NCBI GenBank assembly: GCA_024195265.1
Contig: JAJLRJ010000004.1
Location: forward strand, 2,800,159 to 2,864,158
Reading direction: 5' to 3'
Length of the DNA: 64,000 nucleotides
Source: Dendrophyllia cribrosa
Lineage: Eukaryota > Cnidaria > Anthozoa > Scleractinia > Dendrophylliidae
A program made the translations under genes and the position numbers. The notes beneath the pieces were generated by a model. That model did no database searches and had not been told where the DNA came from. It saw only the letters and a list, made by a program, of their open reading frames with translations. Positions within the stretch are counted from its first letter, which is position 1. Each line of letters begins with the position of its first letter. Below are positions 20,701 to 28,495 of the stretch, piece by piece.

Positions 20701-23340
20701 TAAAACATCACAATCCTTTGTTCTTCTACCAAGTCCATGGCAATATTTTTTTGGTTTATGCAGTACAGTTGTACATGTAACTTATTAAGCTTAATAGAAT
20801 CACAGCAATAATTAATGATGGAATTTTGCCATCATAATAATTTACCATTCCAATTCGCATTTCGTTGAGGAAATTTTACTACAGTACTCTAAGAGTTATA
20901 AACGTACTAGATGTACTGTACAAGATGAGACAGTATAAGCCTTTAAAGTGCACCTACTGTAACACCAAAATTTTTTTTGGCTTAATCAATTCTATGTATG
21001 TTGAGAAGTTGAATACTGTAGTTAAAAAATATTTCTTGTTTTTAACGTCGCGTTAGCGAGTTATAGAGATTTGAATTTACAAAATGCTAATTAGATAACA
21101 TCAATTCGGGATTTTGCCATGATTTCTACGTCAATTAACAATACGCAGTATACAACTTAAGGAAAATCAATTTGAGAAATACACTGTACTAAATATAAAC
21201 TGTGGATAGTCAATTGATTCGTAAAAAATATTACTTGGAGGTAAAAACAAGTAGTTGTATAATAAATGATTCCTGAATTGACGTCATCTAATAGACCTTT
21301 CCCGCATTCCACTCCAGTGGGCACACACAATGAAATGAGGTCGAGGCTTGGGTGGACAATTTCATACAAATCACTGTATTTTGTCCACCCCAGCCTCGAG
21401 TTGGTGCCTTTGTTCACAGGAATGCGGGAAAGGTCTATTAGCATTTTGTAAATTCAAATCTCTACAACTCACTAATGCGATGTTAAAAACAAGAAATACA
21501 GTGTATCTAACTATTCAACTTTTCAACGTACATAGAGTTGATTAAACCCAAAAAAATTTGGGGGTTAGGTGCACTTTAATGAAGGGAAGTAAAATTAAGG
21601 CTACAGTTTTTAATAGTGTCCTTACTTAAGGTTACCGTGTACCTTCAGATCGAAAATTTATTGAATTTTTTTTTTGGCGTCAAAATAAAGTTTACAGAAT
21701 GAACTTTCATCCAAAAAAAATTATCGAAAAATAGTGAAAATTGACGGAGAAATGACGGTATAACTTTTGTGGGCGGAGTTTGTTTATGAAGCAATATGTT
21801 TTTCTAAGCGCCATTTTCTCAAAGTTAATTTTTCGCTTGTAGGGGACACTTAAAAGAGCTACAACTCAAAGGGAATTTGTTCGATTTTCCTCAAATTTGG
21901 ACAGAAGCTAGGCTAACATATAATCAACAAAAACGTGTCGGTGAATTTCTTATTTCCGAAAACTTTTTCGTCAAGAGCCATTTCCGTGCGATCACTCTAA
22001 TTTTTTTTCCTCCCCTTTTCAAAAATATTCTGTAACTTTTCACTAAAATTGAATATGGGAAATCGCTGACACGTTTTTTTAGCGCTTCGTGTCTGGAAAC
22101 CCGAGAACAAATCAAATTAGCAAAATACAATAATCGCTTTGAGTTATAGCGTTTTAAAGCTGATTCGGACGTTCGAATTTAGACGTCGTAAAAAATTCAA
22201 CAATTCATTTTATTACCAAATGGTTTCCATATTTAGATAGCCAGCTCTATAAGCTTTAATTTGATATACACTGTAGGGGTTTAGGTATATTAAGTGTAAT
22301 CTTAAGACGCTAGAGCTGTTACATATACTGGAGACACCCCCGAAGGTATACGGTAACCTTAATTAGTGGGCAACTGCTATTAACAATGACACTTTAATAA
22401 AGTTATCTGCATGTACACACTGTATCGATCTATCTATCTATCTATCTAAGGCTAACTCAATTGAGCTTCATGCAACAACTACATTGTATTGGGGGTTTTC
22501 ACACGACAACATAAAAATTAAAAAACATGGTATATGGATACCAGTGTTATAATCTTTCACAAAAAAATTTCAGGTTTTAACAATGTTTTGCTTCCAATTT
22601 ATAAAGGTTTTAAATGTGCCAGGCAATCCATCACACTATTTCAGATAAGCCGTGAAAATAAATAAAATTGAACCAGTTGAAAGTTATTTTTGCATTATAA
22701 ATGCCTACAAGCCAATTTGATGTAACTTATAGCAAATACAATATGTTTTTATTTGATTTTTGGTGTAATTAAGACTTCGAATTTTTGGCCGCCATGTTGG
22801 TGTGCCTGAGTGGGGCACCAAGATGGCCGCTCCATACATTTCTTACTCAAAATGTCTAATATTCGTTTGCCTATCACTCTTGAAAAAAATCCTCTTGCGC
22901 TTCACAATTTGACCCAGATGGGTAGTTTTAAACTCTCTACAATTCCATAAACATTGGAATCGAAATATGTTGTTTATTTTAATGCTTCTGAATTTTGATA
23001 TGACGTACAGTGTAAGTGATTGATCTACATGTATATATAAAGCCTACAGCAATTGAAAAAATATATATAACATACCTTTACGTCTAACCTCAACGGCTAT
23101 TGGTTCCAAGAAGATGCAAAATAAAAAAAAGAGATTGACTTAATAAATTTCCCAGTGGTTTAGAATTAATCAGGATAGATTAACCTCAAATCCATTCGAG
23201 GAACGAGCCGGTAAAATTCCATACTGGCAACAATGAACATGACTTTAAAAATTAGTCTAATTTTCCACAAACAACATTAAATATAGCAAGATGTTCTCGA
23301 ATATCACATATGGAAAGAAAAAAGGGAGATACGTTACCAT
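11597..23340 (-). CDS. COPB2: coatomer subunit beta-prime gene, exons for residues 1-298 (3' two-thirds absent from window)
   Basis: Beta-prime COP is a core subunit of the COPI coat on Golgi-derived vesicles; its first WD40 propeller binds dilysine retrieval signals of cargo. Eleven minus-strand exons join in frame and match the animal protein residue for residue in length: 23338-23340, 23076-23096, 20364-20517, 20035-20084, 16864-16908, 15647-15728, 14509-14657, 13976-14029, 12822-12914, 12091-12190 and 11597-11739. All introns start GT and end AG. Hallmarks include [59 protein letters not shown] and [15 protein letters not shown]. The joined product is about 298 residues; the family is about 900. 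The second propeller and alpha-solenoid should follow residue 298 but I find no such exon down to position 1. Introns are large and transposon-rich. Either the next intron exceeds 11.6 kb or this is a partial copy; the clean frames argue against an old pseudogene. Confidence 0.95.
12091..12190 (-). CDS. COPB2: COPB2 exon 10, WD40 blade 6
   Basis: Acceptor ttgcag, donor GTATGT. It encodes [20 protein letters not shown] and [13 protein letters not shown] plus the first base of a glycine codon. Confidence 0.95.
12383..12586. mobile_element. 204-bp MITE with TA target duplication (pogo/mariner-like ends)
   Basis: The ends are CAGTGGAACCCCG and its complement CGGGGTTCCACTG, and TA lies immediately outside each end (12381-12382, 12587-12588). 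The left half contains four near-tandem 17-bp units of tacggtcacctcgttaa. It is in the COPB2 intron between exons 9 and 10. Confidence 0.9.
12822..12914 (-). CDS. COPB2: COPB2 exon 9, WD40 blade 5
   Basis: Acceptor ttccag, donor GTTTGC. It encodes [20 protein letters not shown] and [11 protein letters not shown]. Confidence 0.95.
13103..13958. mobile_element. 856-bp inverted-repeat element with TA flanks
   Basis: The left end is CCGTATTTACCCGTGTATTA followed by GTCGA; the right end is the near-complement with GTCGACTTATACACGGG then TAAATACGG. TA flanks each end (13101-13102, 13959-13960). I see no coding frame. It lies in the COPB2 intron between exons 8 and 9. Confidence 0.85.
13976..14029 (-). 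CDS. COPB2: COPB2 exon 8, WD40 blade 4
   Basis: Acceptor tttcag, donor GTAGGA. It encodes [18 protein letters not shown]. The exon ends only about 18 bp from the end of the inverted-repeat element at 13103-13958. Confidence 0.95.
14180..14400 (-). mobile_element. tRNA-related SINE copy with pentamer tail
   Basis: Read on the minus strand it begins near the degenerate promoter-like gggatgttgtagtggtgaga, passes through ttgagtttgttgttggttct and tttctctgggtacttcagtt, and ends in an aatcc-rich tail (ggattggattggattcttgg on plus). This arrangement is one I know from common anthozoan SINE-like repeats. An open frame on plus (14184-14426) is a by-product. Confidence 0.65.
14509..14657 (-). CDS. COPB2: COPB2 exon 7, WD40 blades 3-4
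   Basis: Acceptor tctcag, donor GTACAT. It encodes [20 protein letters not shown], then [20 protein letters not shown] and [10 protein letters not shown], the most conserved stretch of the propeller. Confidence 0.97.
14907..15304. mobile_element. 398-bp MITE with arms of about 165 bp
   Basis: The left arm (ctttcctgcaaaagggccta, ggccgattttcatttttt, gcaggattgagctaattttt, ggcagactgacttgttttga, catgacaaacatt) is repeated inverted on the right with few differences. The two arms are separated by about 70 bp. It lies in the COPB2 intron between exons 6 and 7. Confidence 0.85.
15647..15728 (-). CDS. COPB2: COPB2 exon 6, WD40 blade 3
   Basis: Acceptor tgatag, donor GTGAGT. It encodes [20 protein letters not shown] and PYILTSS plus one base. 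The intron before it contains the TTAA element 16189-16606. Confidence 0.95.
16189..16606. mobile_element. 418-bp TTAA-flanked MITE (piggyBac/Kolobok-type target)
   Basis: The ends are AGTGCCCCTGTGATCAAATT and its complement, and TTAA lies outside each end (16185-16188, 16607-16610). The inverted arms reach about 100 bp, through tactattagactt and gccaaatttcaattcatta. It lies in the COPB2 intron between exons 5 and 6. Confidence 0.9.
16864..16908 (-). CDS. COPB2: COPB2 exon 5, WD40 blade 2
   Basis: Acceptor cggtag, donor GTAAAA. It encodes [15 protein letters not shown]. The intron before it is about 3.1 kb and carries the 2.26-kb TTAA element on 17407-19670. Confidence 0.95.
17558..17571. 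promoter_or_regulatory. perfect RFX X-box palindrome
   Basis: GTTGCCATGGCAAC has two consensus RFX half-sites in ideal inverted arrangement, inside a longer 20-bp perfect palindrome (17555-17574). It lies about 150 bp inside the left end of the TTAA element. Binding is inferred from the motif only. Confidence 0.5.
18425..19214 (-). pseudogene. DEDDh (TREX/DnaQ-like) 3'-5' exonuclease, frameshifted
   Basis: All three exonuclease motifs are seen on the minus strand but in different frames. Exo I is [11 protein letters not shown] (about 18945-18980). It continues as YVHFP, then after a shift [20 protein letters not shown]. The segment before Exo II ends HSVLIGHNS, and [10 protein letters not shown] follows in another frame. 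Exo III is [14 protein letters not shown] (about 18425-18470), again in a different frame from the preceding NEELF. At least three frameshifts break the gene, so it cannot give a full product as it stands. About 75 residues before Exo I are lysine-rich and unrecognised. The gene lies wholly inside the TTAA element and on the COPB2 strand. In intact relatives the D, E, D and H residues of these motifs coordinate two metal ions. Confidence 0.75.
20035..20084 (-). CDS. COPB2: COPB2 exon 4, WD40 blade 2 start
   Basis: Acceptor ttgcag, donor GTGAGT. With the leftover G it encodes [17 protein letters not shown]. Confidence 0.95.
20364..20517 (-). CDS. COPB2: COPB2 exon 3, WD40 blade 1
   Basis: Acceptor caacag, donor GTAGAA. 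It encodes [20 protein letters not shown], then [18 protein letters not shown] and [12 protein letters not shown], plus the first base of the next codon. Confidence 0.95.
20947..21575. mobile_element. 629-bp TTAA-flanked MITE with a nested hairpin element
   Basis: The ends are AGTGCACCTACTGTAACACC and a near-complement (ggttaggtgcact), with TTAA outside each (20943-20946, 21576-21579). The arms include caattctatgtatgttgaga and tttacaaaatgctaatta on the left, with inverted partners on the right. A second inverted-repeat unit (21289-21440) lies inside. It is in the COPB2 intron between exons 2 and 3. Confidence 0.85.
21289..21440. mobile_element. 152-bp hairpin element nested in the TTAA MITE
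   Basis: The ends are TAATAGACCTTTCCCGCATT and its complement AATGCGGGAAAGGTCTATTA. The interior is also roughly palindromic (gaggcttgggtggaca against tgtccaccccagcctc). Confidence 0.8.
21630..22358. mobile_element. 729-bp TTAA-flanked inverted-repeat element
   Basis: The ends are GGTTACCGTGTACCTTC and the near-complement GAAGGTATACGGTAACC, with TTAA outside each (21626-21629, 22359-22362). No coding frame is supported. It starts only about 50 bp from the end of the preceding TTAA element. Confidence 0.85.
22539..22862 (+). repeat. dispersed repeat, copy A
   Basis: About 320 bp match the inverted copy at 35572-35890. Shared blocks are ccagtgttataatc, caggttttaacaatgttttg, cttccaatttataaaggtttt, tttcagataagccgtgaaaa, ggccgccatgttggtg and ccatacatttcttactcaaa. 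It is in the COPB2 intron between exons 2 and 3. Confidence 0.85.
23076..23096 (-). CDS. COPB2: COPB2 exon 2 (PLRLDVK)
   Basis: This 21-bp micro-exon lies between acceptor caatag and donor GTATGT. It encodes PLRLDVK, matching the conserved start of beta-prime COP (MPLRLDIK). Confidence 0.85.
23338..23340 (-). CDS. COPB2: COPB2 exon 1, coding part (initiator ATG only)
   Basis: The next exon begins with the codons for PLRLDVK and lacks a start. The nearest upstream ATG that ends at a donor is at 23340-23338, followed by GTAACG. The start codon on its own in the last bases of exon 1 is inferred; the 5' untranslated region would extend upstream to about 23450. Confidence 0.65.
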
Positions 23341-23520
23341 TATGGCCACAAAATTGGACGAAATTTACGAGAAACAAGACCAAACTTCACAGTCAAAATG
23401 GCCGACGTGGCATTGAACATCACATCAGCCTCGTTCTCATCCGTTTTGGTAAAACCGCTGTACGACCGGTGTGCACTTCACAAGAATACGCGCGCGTGTG
23501 TCCGCGTTTGGCCACGAGCT
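23341..23520 (-). promoter_or_regulatory. COPB2: presumed COPB2 5' UTR and core promoter
   Basis: This is the 180 bp upstream of the inferred ATG. It has a YY1-like motif (CGGCCATTTTG in COPB2 orientation) about 60 bp upstream and is richer in CpG (cgcgcgtgtgtccgcg near 23490) than surrounding DNA. No TATA box is evident. The transcription start is not determined. Confidence 0.4.
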
Positions 23521-23760
23521 GAGGTGTCCGATTTGATTTTTTTTTGGAGAAATGACCTTGATTTAAACTCAGGGATCCATTTTATTATCAGCTGTTATTC
23601 ATTTCTTTTTATTTTGTTTTCATTGGAATCAAATGAAAAGAATCAATCAGTCACAACTCTTTGAGGGCGTATGCGAGCTCGCGTCTGACGAAATTTTCTT
23701 TGTTTAGTGTTGTCAGTGTGGCGTCAGTGTGGCGTCAATTTTTCTGCAGTTGGCTTTGCG

Positions 23761-24714
23761 TGGGAAGTATACAGATCAATCAGACGTTTAGCTCTGTGTA
23801 TCCAATTTAAAAGGCTCTGTTCGACTTATAAGAAGATATTTTCAGTGGTTTAATGTACGGTTCCGTTTCAGTGTATCCAACTGGAGCTTGTGTGAAGTCA
23901 GCCGTCTACTTGAAGATTAGCCGGGCATGAAAAGAGACTTACAACGACACTTTGTAAGGTGAGACAAAGAAAGGCGTGGGATTGTATTCTGCTTCTATTT
24001 GTGGTGTTCTCCATTACAAGCAATAGAAAAGCAATAAGTAACGGCAAACTTGACATTCAGAAGTTTTCTGACTAACTTTTCTGACTAACTTTTCTGACTA
24101 ACTTTTCTTTAGTTTTCTGACTAACTTTTAACTTGTACTGGCGAAAGGGCTTTTTGAAAATTATCAGCCCGGTGGAAATCTAGCCACCCTCTTGCAGACA
24201 ACTCTTCACCTAAAATATCGCAGGAGAAACAACGAGTTGAGTTTTTCGCTACAAAGTACAGGCTTGTCGCGTCGTTTTTTGCAATGGTGGCTCAACATTT
24301 TTGGCAAAATTTTGCCTCTGCCCGTTCAGTTGTAGCAGCAACTCGCTAGTGCAGCCTCGATTCAAATGGAACTCATGAAAATGTTCATAAAACTGTCGCT
24401 GTTTTACTAGAGTGAGATCGAGACTACTAAGGGTTAAAATGGCAACCTTTCCTGGTGCCATTTGAGAAAGAGGAACTATTAGCCAGCCTAAGAAAGGAGC
24501 TCCATTCCCCTGCTTCCAGACGCTACAAAATTTGTGTTCAAAATCGATGTCCTCAGACTTCTAAAGCACAAGTCCACTGAGGCGATCTTCCTTCATTGAT
24601 GACCTCAAGTAGGTCTTTAGTCTTCTGAGCGCACTAAAGTCGCGACTCTCTACAGCGGCTGTGGTGATTGGCAAGGTGAGGAGCGTTGTGAAGGCCCTTG
24701 AAATATTTGGCATA
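23761..24714. other. no gene recognised; short tandem repeat
   Basis: Upstream of COPB2. A 14-bp unit, ttttctgactaact, is repeated about four times at 24064-24128, and gtgtggcgtca is doubled at about 23716-23738. Nothing else is supported. Confidence 0.55.
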
Positions 24715-25140
24715 TCGAATTTAAGCATCTTCTTTTTGTCTATAAATCATTGAATCGTCTCTGCCCGCAATATCTAATAGATCTCCTGAAACATCGGAAA
24801 TCAACTAGGTCTTTACCCTCGAACTTTCAAGACCTGCTGACGCAGCCAACTTGTAAAACCAAAACATATGGTGACAGAGCTTTCTCTGTATGCGCTCCGA
24901 GGATTTGGAACACTGTTCCTTTGGAAATACGACAACCCAGTACAGTTTTATCTTTTAAGAAAAAACTCAAGACTTTTCTTTTTACTAAATTTATTGAGAG
25001 TGACTCTTTATCATATTTTTAATTTTTTAGATTCTAGTTTCTTAGGTATATTGTTAGTTTTTTAGTTTTTTAAAGTTTCTTGGATTGAATTTGTGAAGCG
25101 CCTCGAGCAAATAGTGGATGTGTGCGCTATATAAATGAAC

Positions 25141-25191
<51 letters not shown>
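24715..25191 (+). mobile_element. non-LTR retrotransposon (LINE), 3' end with reverse-transcriptase tail
   Basis: A plus frame reads HIEFKHLLFVYKSLNRLCPQ then YLIDLL, KTKTYGDRAFSVCAPRIWNT and SFKKKLKTFLFTKF before a stop at about 25020. This is the thumb and C-terminal segment typical of CR1/L2-like reverse transcriptases (RAFS..AP..WN.LP and FK..LK..LF). The 3' untranslated part ends gcgctatataaatgaac followed by a TAT/ATT trinucleotide tail at 25140-25191, as such elements do. The 5' part is missing, consistent with 5' truncation on insertion. Confidence 0.9.
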
Positions 25192-25194
<3 letters not shown>

Positions 25195-25198
25195 TTGT

Positions 25199-25212
25199 GG
25201 GGGGGGGGGGGG
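25199..25212 (+). repeat. G14 homopolymer
   Basis: A run of guanines directly follows the LINE tail. Confidence 0.9.
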
Positions 25213-25696
25213 TCAATGAGAAAGTGTTTCACTGGAGCAATGGTGGTTGGAACTGTGATCTTGCACTTGCGCCCAACAAGATTATTATCTCTTGCATTCG
25301 CTTTTCTGTAATCGGACGGATATCATCTGGTATGTCTGGAACAAATGCACTCAAAATTTATCGAAACCCAGCAGAGGCAGGACACTCCAGTACGAACACT
25401 CGGCGGCGACTCTGAACTGGAGAAGGAAAACTTACTTGTAAAAGGGAGGTACGTAATATGCTTTAGTGTATTTTCAACATAGTAGTTTTGAAAATTTTCA
25501 TGCAGGCGAAGGGATACTCGATATTGAAATGATTCAACTCTAGGAGATGCAGGCGTCTCGCCGAAATATGGAAATTTCGCTTACCGTAGTTTCCATGTTA
25601 TAGTTGCCAAATAAATAATACAGGAAACTAAATTGGATTGAAAAGATTCTACATCAGAGCAATAGTTTGGTATAAATTGTATGCATGATTACAAGG

Positions 25697-25768
25697 ATGG
25701 AAGTGGTTTCCAGTTTATCACTTCGTGACACAGCTGCGCCGGGTCCAGAAATCGATAATTCCATTTTG
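25697..25768 (+). CDS. candidate first coding exon (24 codons) with GTGAGT donor
   Basis: An ATG in good context (acaaggATGG) opens a 72-bp frame, MEVVSSLSLRDTAAPGPEID then NSIL, that ends exactly at a perfect donor GTGAGT (25769). The phase is 0. I do not recognise the peptide and find no following exon with confidence. It could be a chance combination. Confidence 0.25.
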
Positions 25769-25929
25769 GTGAGTTTTCCAGCCGTTATTTTGTATTGTTA
25801 GTTGCTTTTATCGCTTCTGACGGCTTTCTTATTCCTATTATATTAAAAAATAATAAGGTATTTTTATAGCAAGACTCGTGGCCATTCACATGAATGCACG
25901 ATAGGGTGGCATTCAATTGGTTGAATTTG

Positions 25930-26165
25930 AATGAAATAGTTAGAGTTTTATAAAAGAAAGGATAGAAGACAGAAAATTACTCTTGAAACACTAACAAATA
26001 TTCACCACCCACGCCAGAACAACCCGCGCTTGATAGCGGACTATTTTTGTTTTGGGAAAGATACAAAATGTTCATCGTGTCACGAATGAGCGTGGGACAA
26101 AAATATTAAACTCTGTGCAATCGAACGGCCATGACCCGTACACTGAGCTACGAGAGCCTCGCCGC
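25930..26165. repeat. dispersed repeat, empty-site copy, with tRNA-like fragment (minus)
   Basis: Sequence at about 25960-26050 (gaaaattactcttgaaacac, caccacccacgcc, gcggactattttt) resembles 26670-26724 joined to 27389-27415, that is, the same repeat without the MITE between. Next to it, read on minus, ctctcgtagctcagtg and ccgttcgattgc look like tRNA promoter boxes A and B with the middle deleted, probably a SINE fragment. Confidence 0.45.
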
Positions 26166-26725
26166 GAGGCTATTAATGAGGTTCAAATATGACTTCATGC
26201 GTACTGCTAGAATGCGCGCGTCATCAGTGTGGTGACAATAAAGAAAGATTATAGATCTGCGGCGAAGAGCTATAATGGACCTCCTCAGTGTTTTTTTTTT
26301 TTTGGAAGAGAGAAGAAGGGAGAGAGATATAACTCTTTCTCCCCTCCTCCCGTGAATTCGGCACCAGCCCCCCCATTTCCTTCGAATCCTCAACACAGGA
26401 AGCCCAAATCTGAAGAAAAGCCAGTGAGTTGCCTGCGGAGGAGGCTAACTTTAATCGACGTTTGAGTGATTTCACAAAACCCGTGAAATAAAAATAAATA
26501 CGCAATGTCTAATAGTCAAAAGTAAACGAAAGAAACGATTTGTTTAATATCTATTTCACGGGTTATCTGAAACACCCCCGCATGCCTTACTATATTGCCA
26601 AATTAAGGCGGCGGTACACATGATTTTCAATAAAATTTTAAGAGGTTTAAAGAAGGGAAAGAAGAAAGAAAATGATTTTTGGAACACCAACAGACAAATT
26701 GATACCCACGCAAGAGCACTCCAAG

Positions 26726-27388
26726 GGCCTCTTTATATGGAGAAAAGTTGGCCCGGGTAGGAGGGTCACCCGCCCACCCGAGCTACCCTGTGCGAGCCAA
26801 GTTTTCATACTTTCCCTTACAAAACGCGGCGAACTGTTTATATGAGAATCTCAAAGTTGGCTCGGCTGGCCGGGTGACCCGGTTAGCCGGGTCACCCTCT
26901 TTCGATGGCAGGGTGACCCGGCTAGCCGAGCCAACTTTTTCTCATATAAACGGTTTGGCTCGGCTAACCGGGCCAACTCGGTCAACTATAGATAGTCTGG
27001 GCATGCGCGGGCTAGTTACAGCCACAAGACTGAAATAAACATTTAAATATTTCTATGTAACGTCCGGGATTTGAATGAAACCTTGAAGATCTCTCTGGAA
27101 AACACTTTGAAAGTCACGAGTTAACGGAAAATAACTTCGCTACACGCATAAAAAACCTAATATTGTTCGGATATGTAACATTTCAAATAAAATGATATTT
27201 TGTTGCTCTTTGTTTCCGAAAATGCGGTGAAATTCTCACGGGAATGCTTGATGGAGCACGGACAGCTTTGGCTGACTTGGCTCGGTTAGGCGGGACAACA
27301 TTTTTTCATGCGAACGCTCGATAAAGTTGTCCCGGGTGGGCGAGTGACCCTCCTACCCGGGCCAACTTTTCTCCATATAAACAGGCCC
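26726..27388. mobile_element. about 663-bp complex MITE rich in CCGGGTGACCC palindromes
   Basis: The outer ends are ttatatggagaaaagttggc, ccgggtaggagggtcac and their inverted partners (27335-27380). CAAG flanks both sides (26722-26725, 27389-27392). Inside, further inverted units of the same theme (aagttggctcggctggccgg, gtgacccggctagccgagcc, tttatatgagaa) suggest repeated self-insertion or foldback growth. Confidence 0.8.
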
Positions 27389-27728
27389 CAAGTTGAAAGT
27401 GGACTATTTTAATTGGTGTCCATCTACGAGTATATAGTACTCGTAATAATTAAAATAATAATTAAAATGATTAACTACAAATTCTGATTTTAAAACTGCA
27501 TTAAGTCTTCAACATTTATTATTTCTCTAAATATCACAAATCCTTTGAGAAAAACTATTTCCTCCTAAACGTGCCCAACAAAAAACACCTTATGAGATGA
27601 GCATTAATTTAGAGTGTTTTGGATTACTTGAAACGTGAACGAGATATTGCCATTAAACCCATGTTAAGTGGCGGGAAAATGGCATTCGGGTGTACTCCTG
27701 CCTTAATAGCACTTATTATGATAAGTTA

Positions 27729-28492
27729 AGCCTGGTTCTCATATGTCGCCGGCATACCTACGACAAAGTCGCCGGTTGCAACCGACAGTGTTCGGCGATC
27801 TATTCCAGTCAAGCCCCGGTCTATCTGCGGTGTATCTGCGATGTGTCGCCGACGTACTCAAAAAGGCGCGAAATGCAAACCAAATTGGCGCATTTTCAAC
27901 CGTTTCATTTGTGAACATGGATTGTTCCCTGTTGCTGAAGCGCCAGTTTTCGTTTGCCAATATCATACTTTGTTCGGAGAGTTGCAGCTCCTTTGTTGAG
28001 CTGAAGCAACATCAATCTTCAGTGTATTAGCGACTGCTTGCCAAGCATTTTTCTTTACTCCCTGGTTTTTGTATTCGTGACAACCTTTGTCATATATTGC
28101 ACGACAATTTCGAATTGTGTCAATCAACATTCGATTGCCAGTGGGTGAAATAGCGATCCCCTCCGGTGTAACCCCCTCGCTCTCCGCCATTTTGAATGAG
28201 CGATTTCGTAAGGTATTGTAGGAAAAATCGAGTAAGTGCGTCATACATTTTCTCGCCGGCCACCGCCGAAGACGTTCACATAGAATATTTTTATCGCAGA
28301 CAACCGCCGACTTGCCTGCGAAGTTGAACTCAGTTCAACTTCGCAGGCAAGCCGTCGGTCAATGCCAGGGACACATTCTGATGCCGGCGGATGCCGGCGA
28401 TAAATTTAAATGTTCCCATATGCCGGAAGGTTGTCCCAGGCCGTGCCGGCGGCTATGTACCAGGCATATCGGCGGCATATGAGAACCAGGCT
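27729..28492 (-). mobile_element. 764-bp PIF/Harbinger-derived element
   Basis: The ends are AGCCTGGTTCTCATATG and the complement CATATGAGAACCAGGCT, with TTA outside each (27726-27728, 28493-28495). The 3-bp TTA duplication is typical of PIF/Harbinger. A partial MADF-domain exon inside supports this, since Harbinger elements carry such a DNA-binding gene beside the transposase. The transposase itself is absent, so this is a deletion derivative. Confidence 0.85.
27963..28244 (-). pseudogene. partial MADF-domain protein of the Harbinger element
   Basis: The minus frame reads MAESEGVTPEG (a second ATG in strong context at 28190), then MLIDTIRNCRAIYDKGCHEY, KNQGVKKNAWQAVANTLKID and VASAQQR. The pattern LID.I...aIYD....YK....K..AW..VA..L with a final basic helix is that of a MADF/Myb-like DNA-binding domain. 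It stops soon after, short of the end of the domain, so the gene is truncated by the internal deletion. Confidence 0.7.
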
Positions 28493-28495
28493 TTA

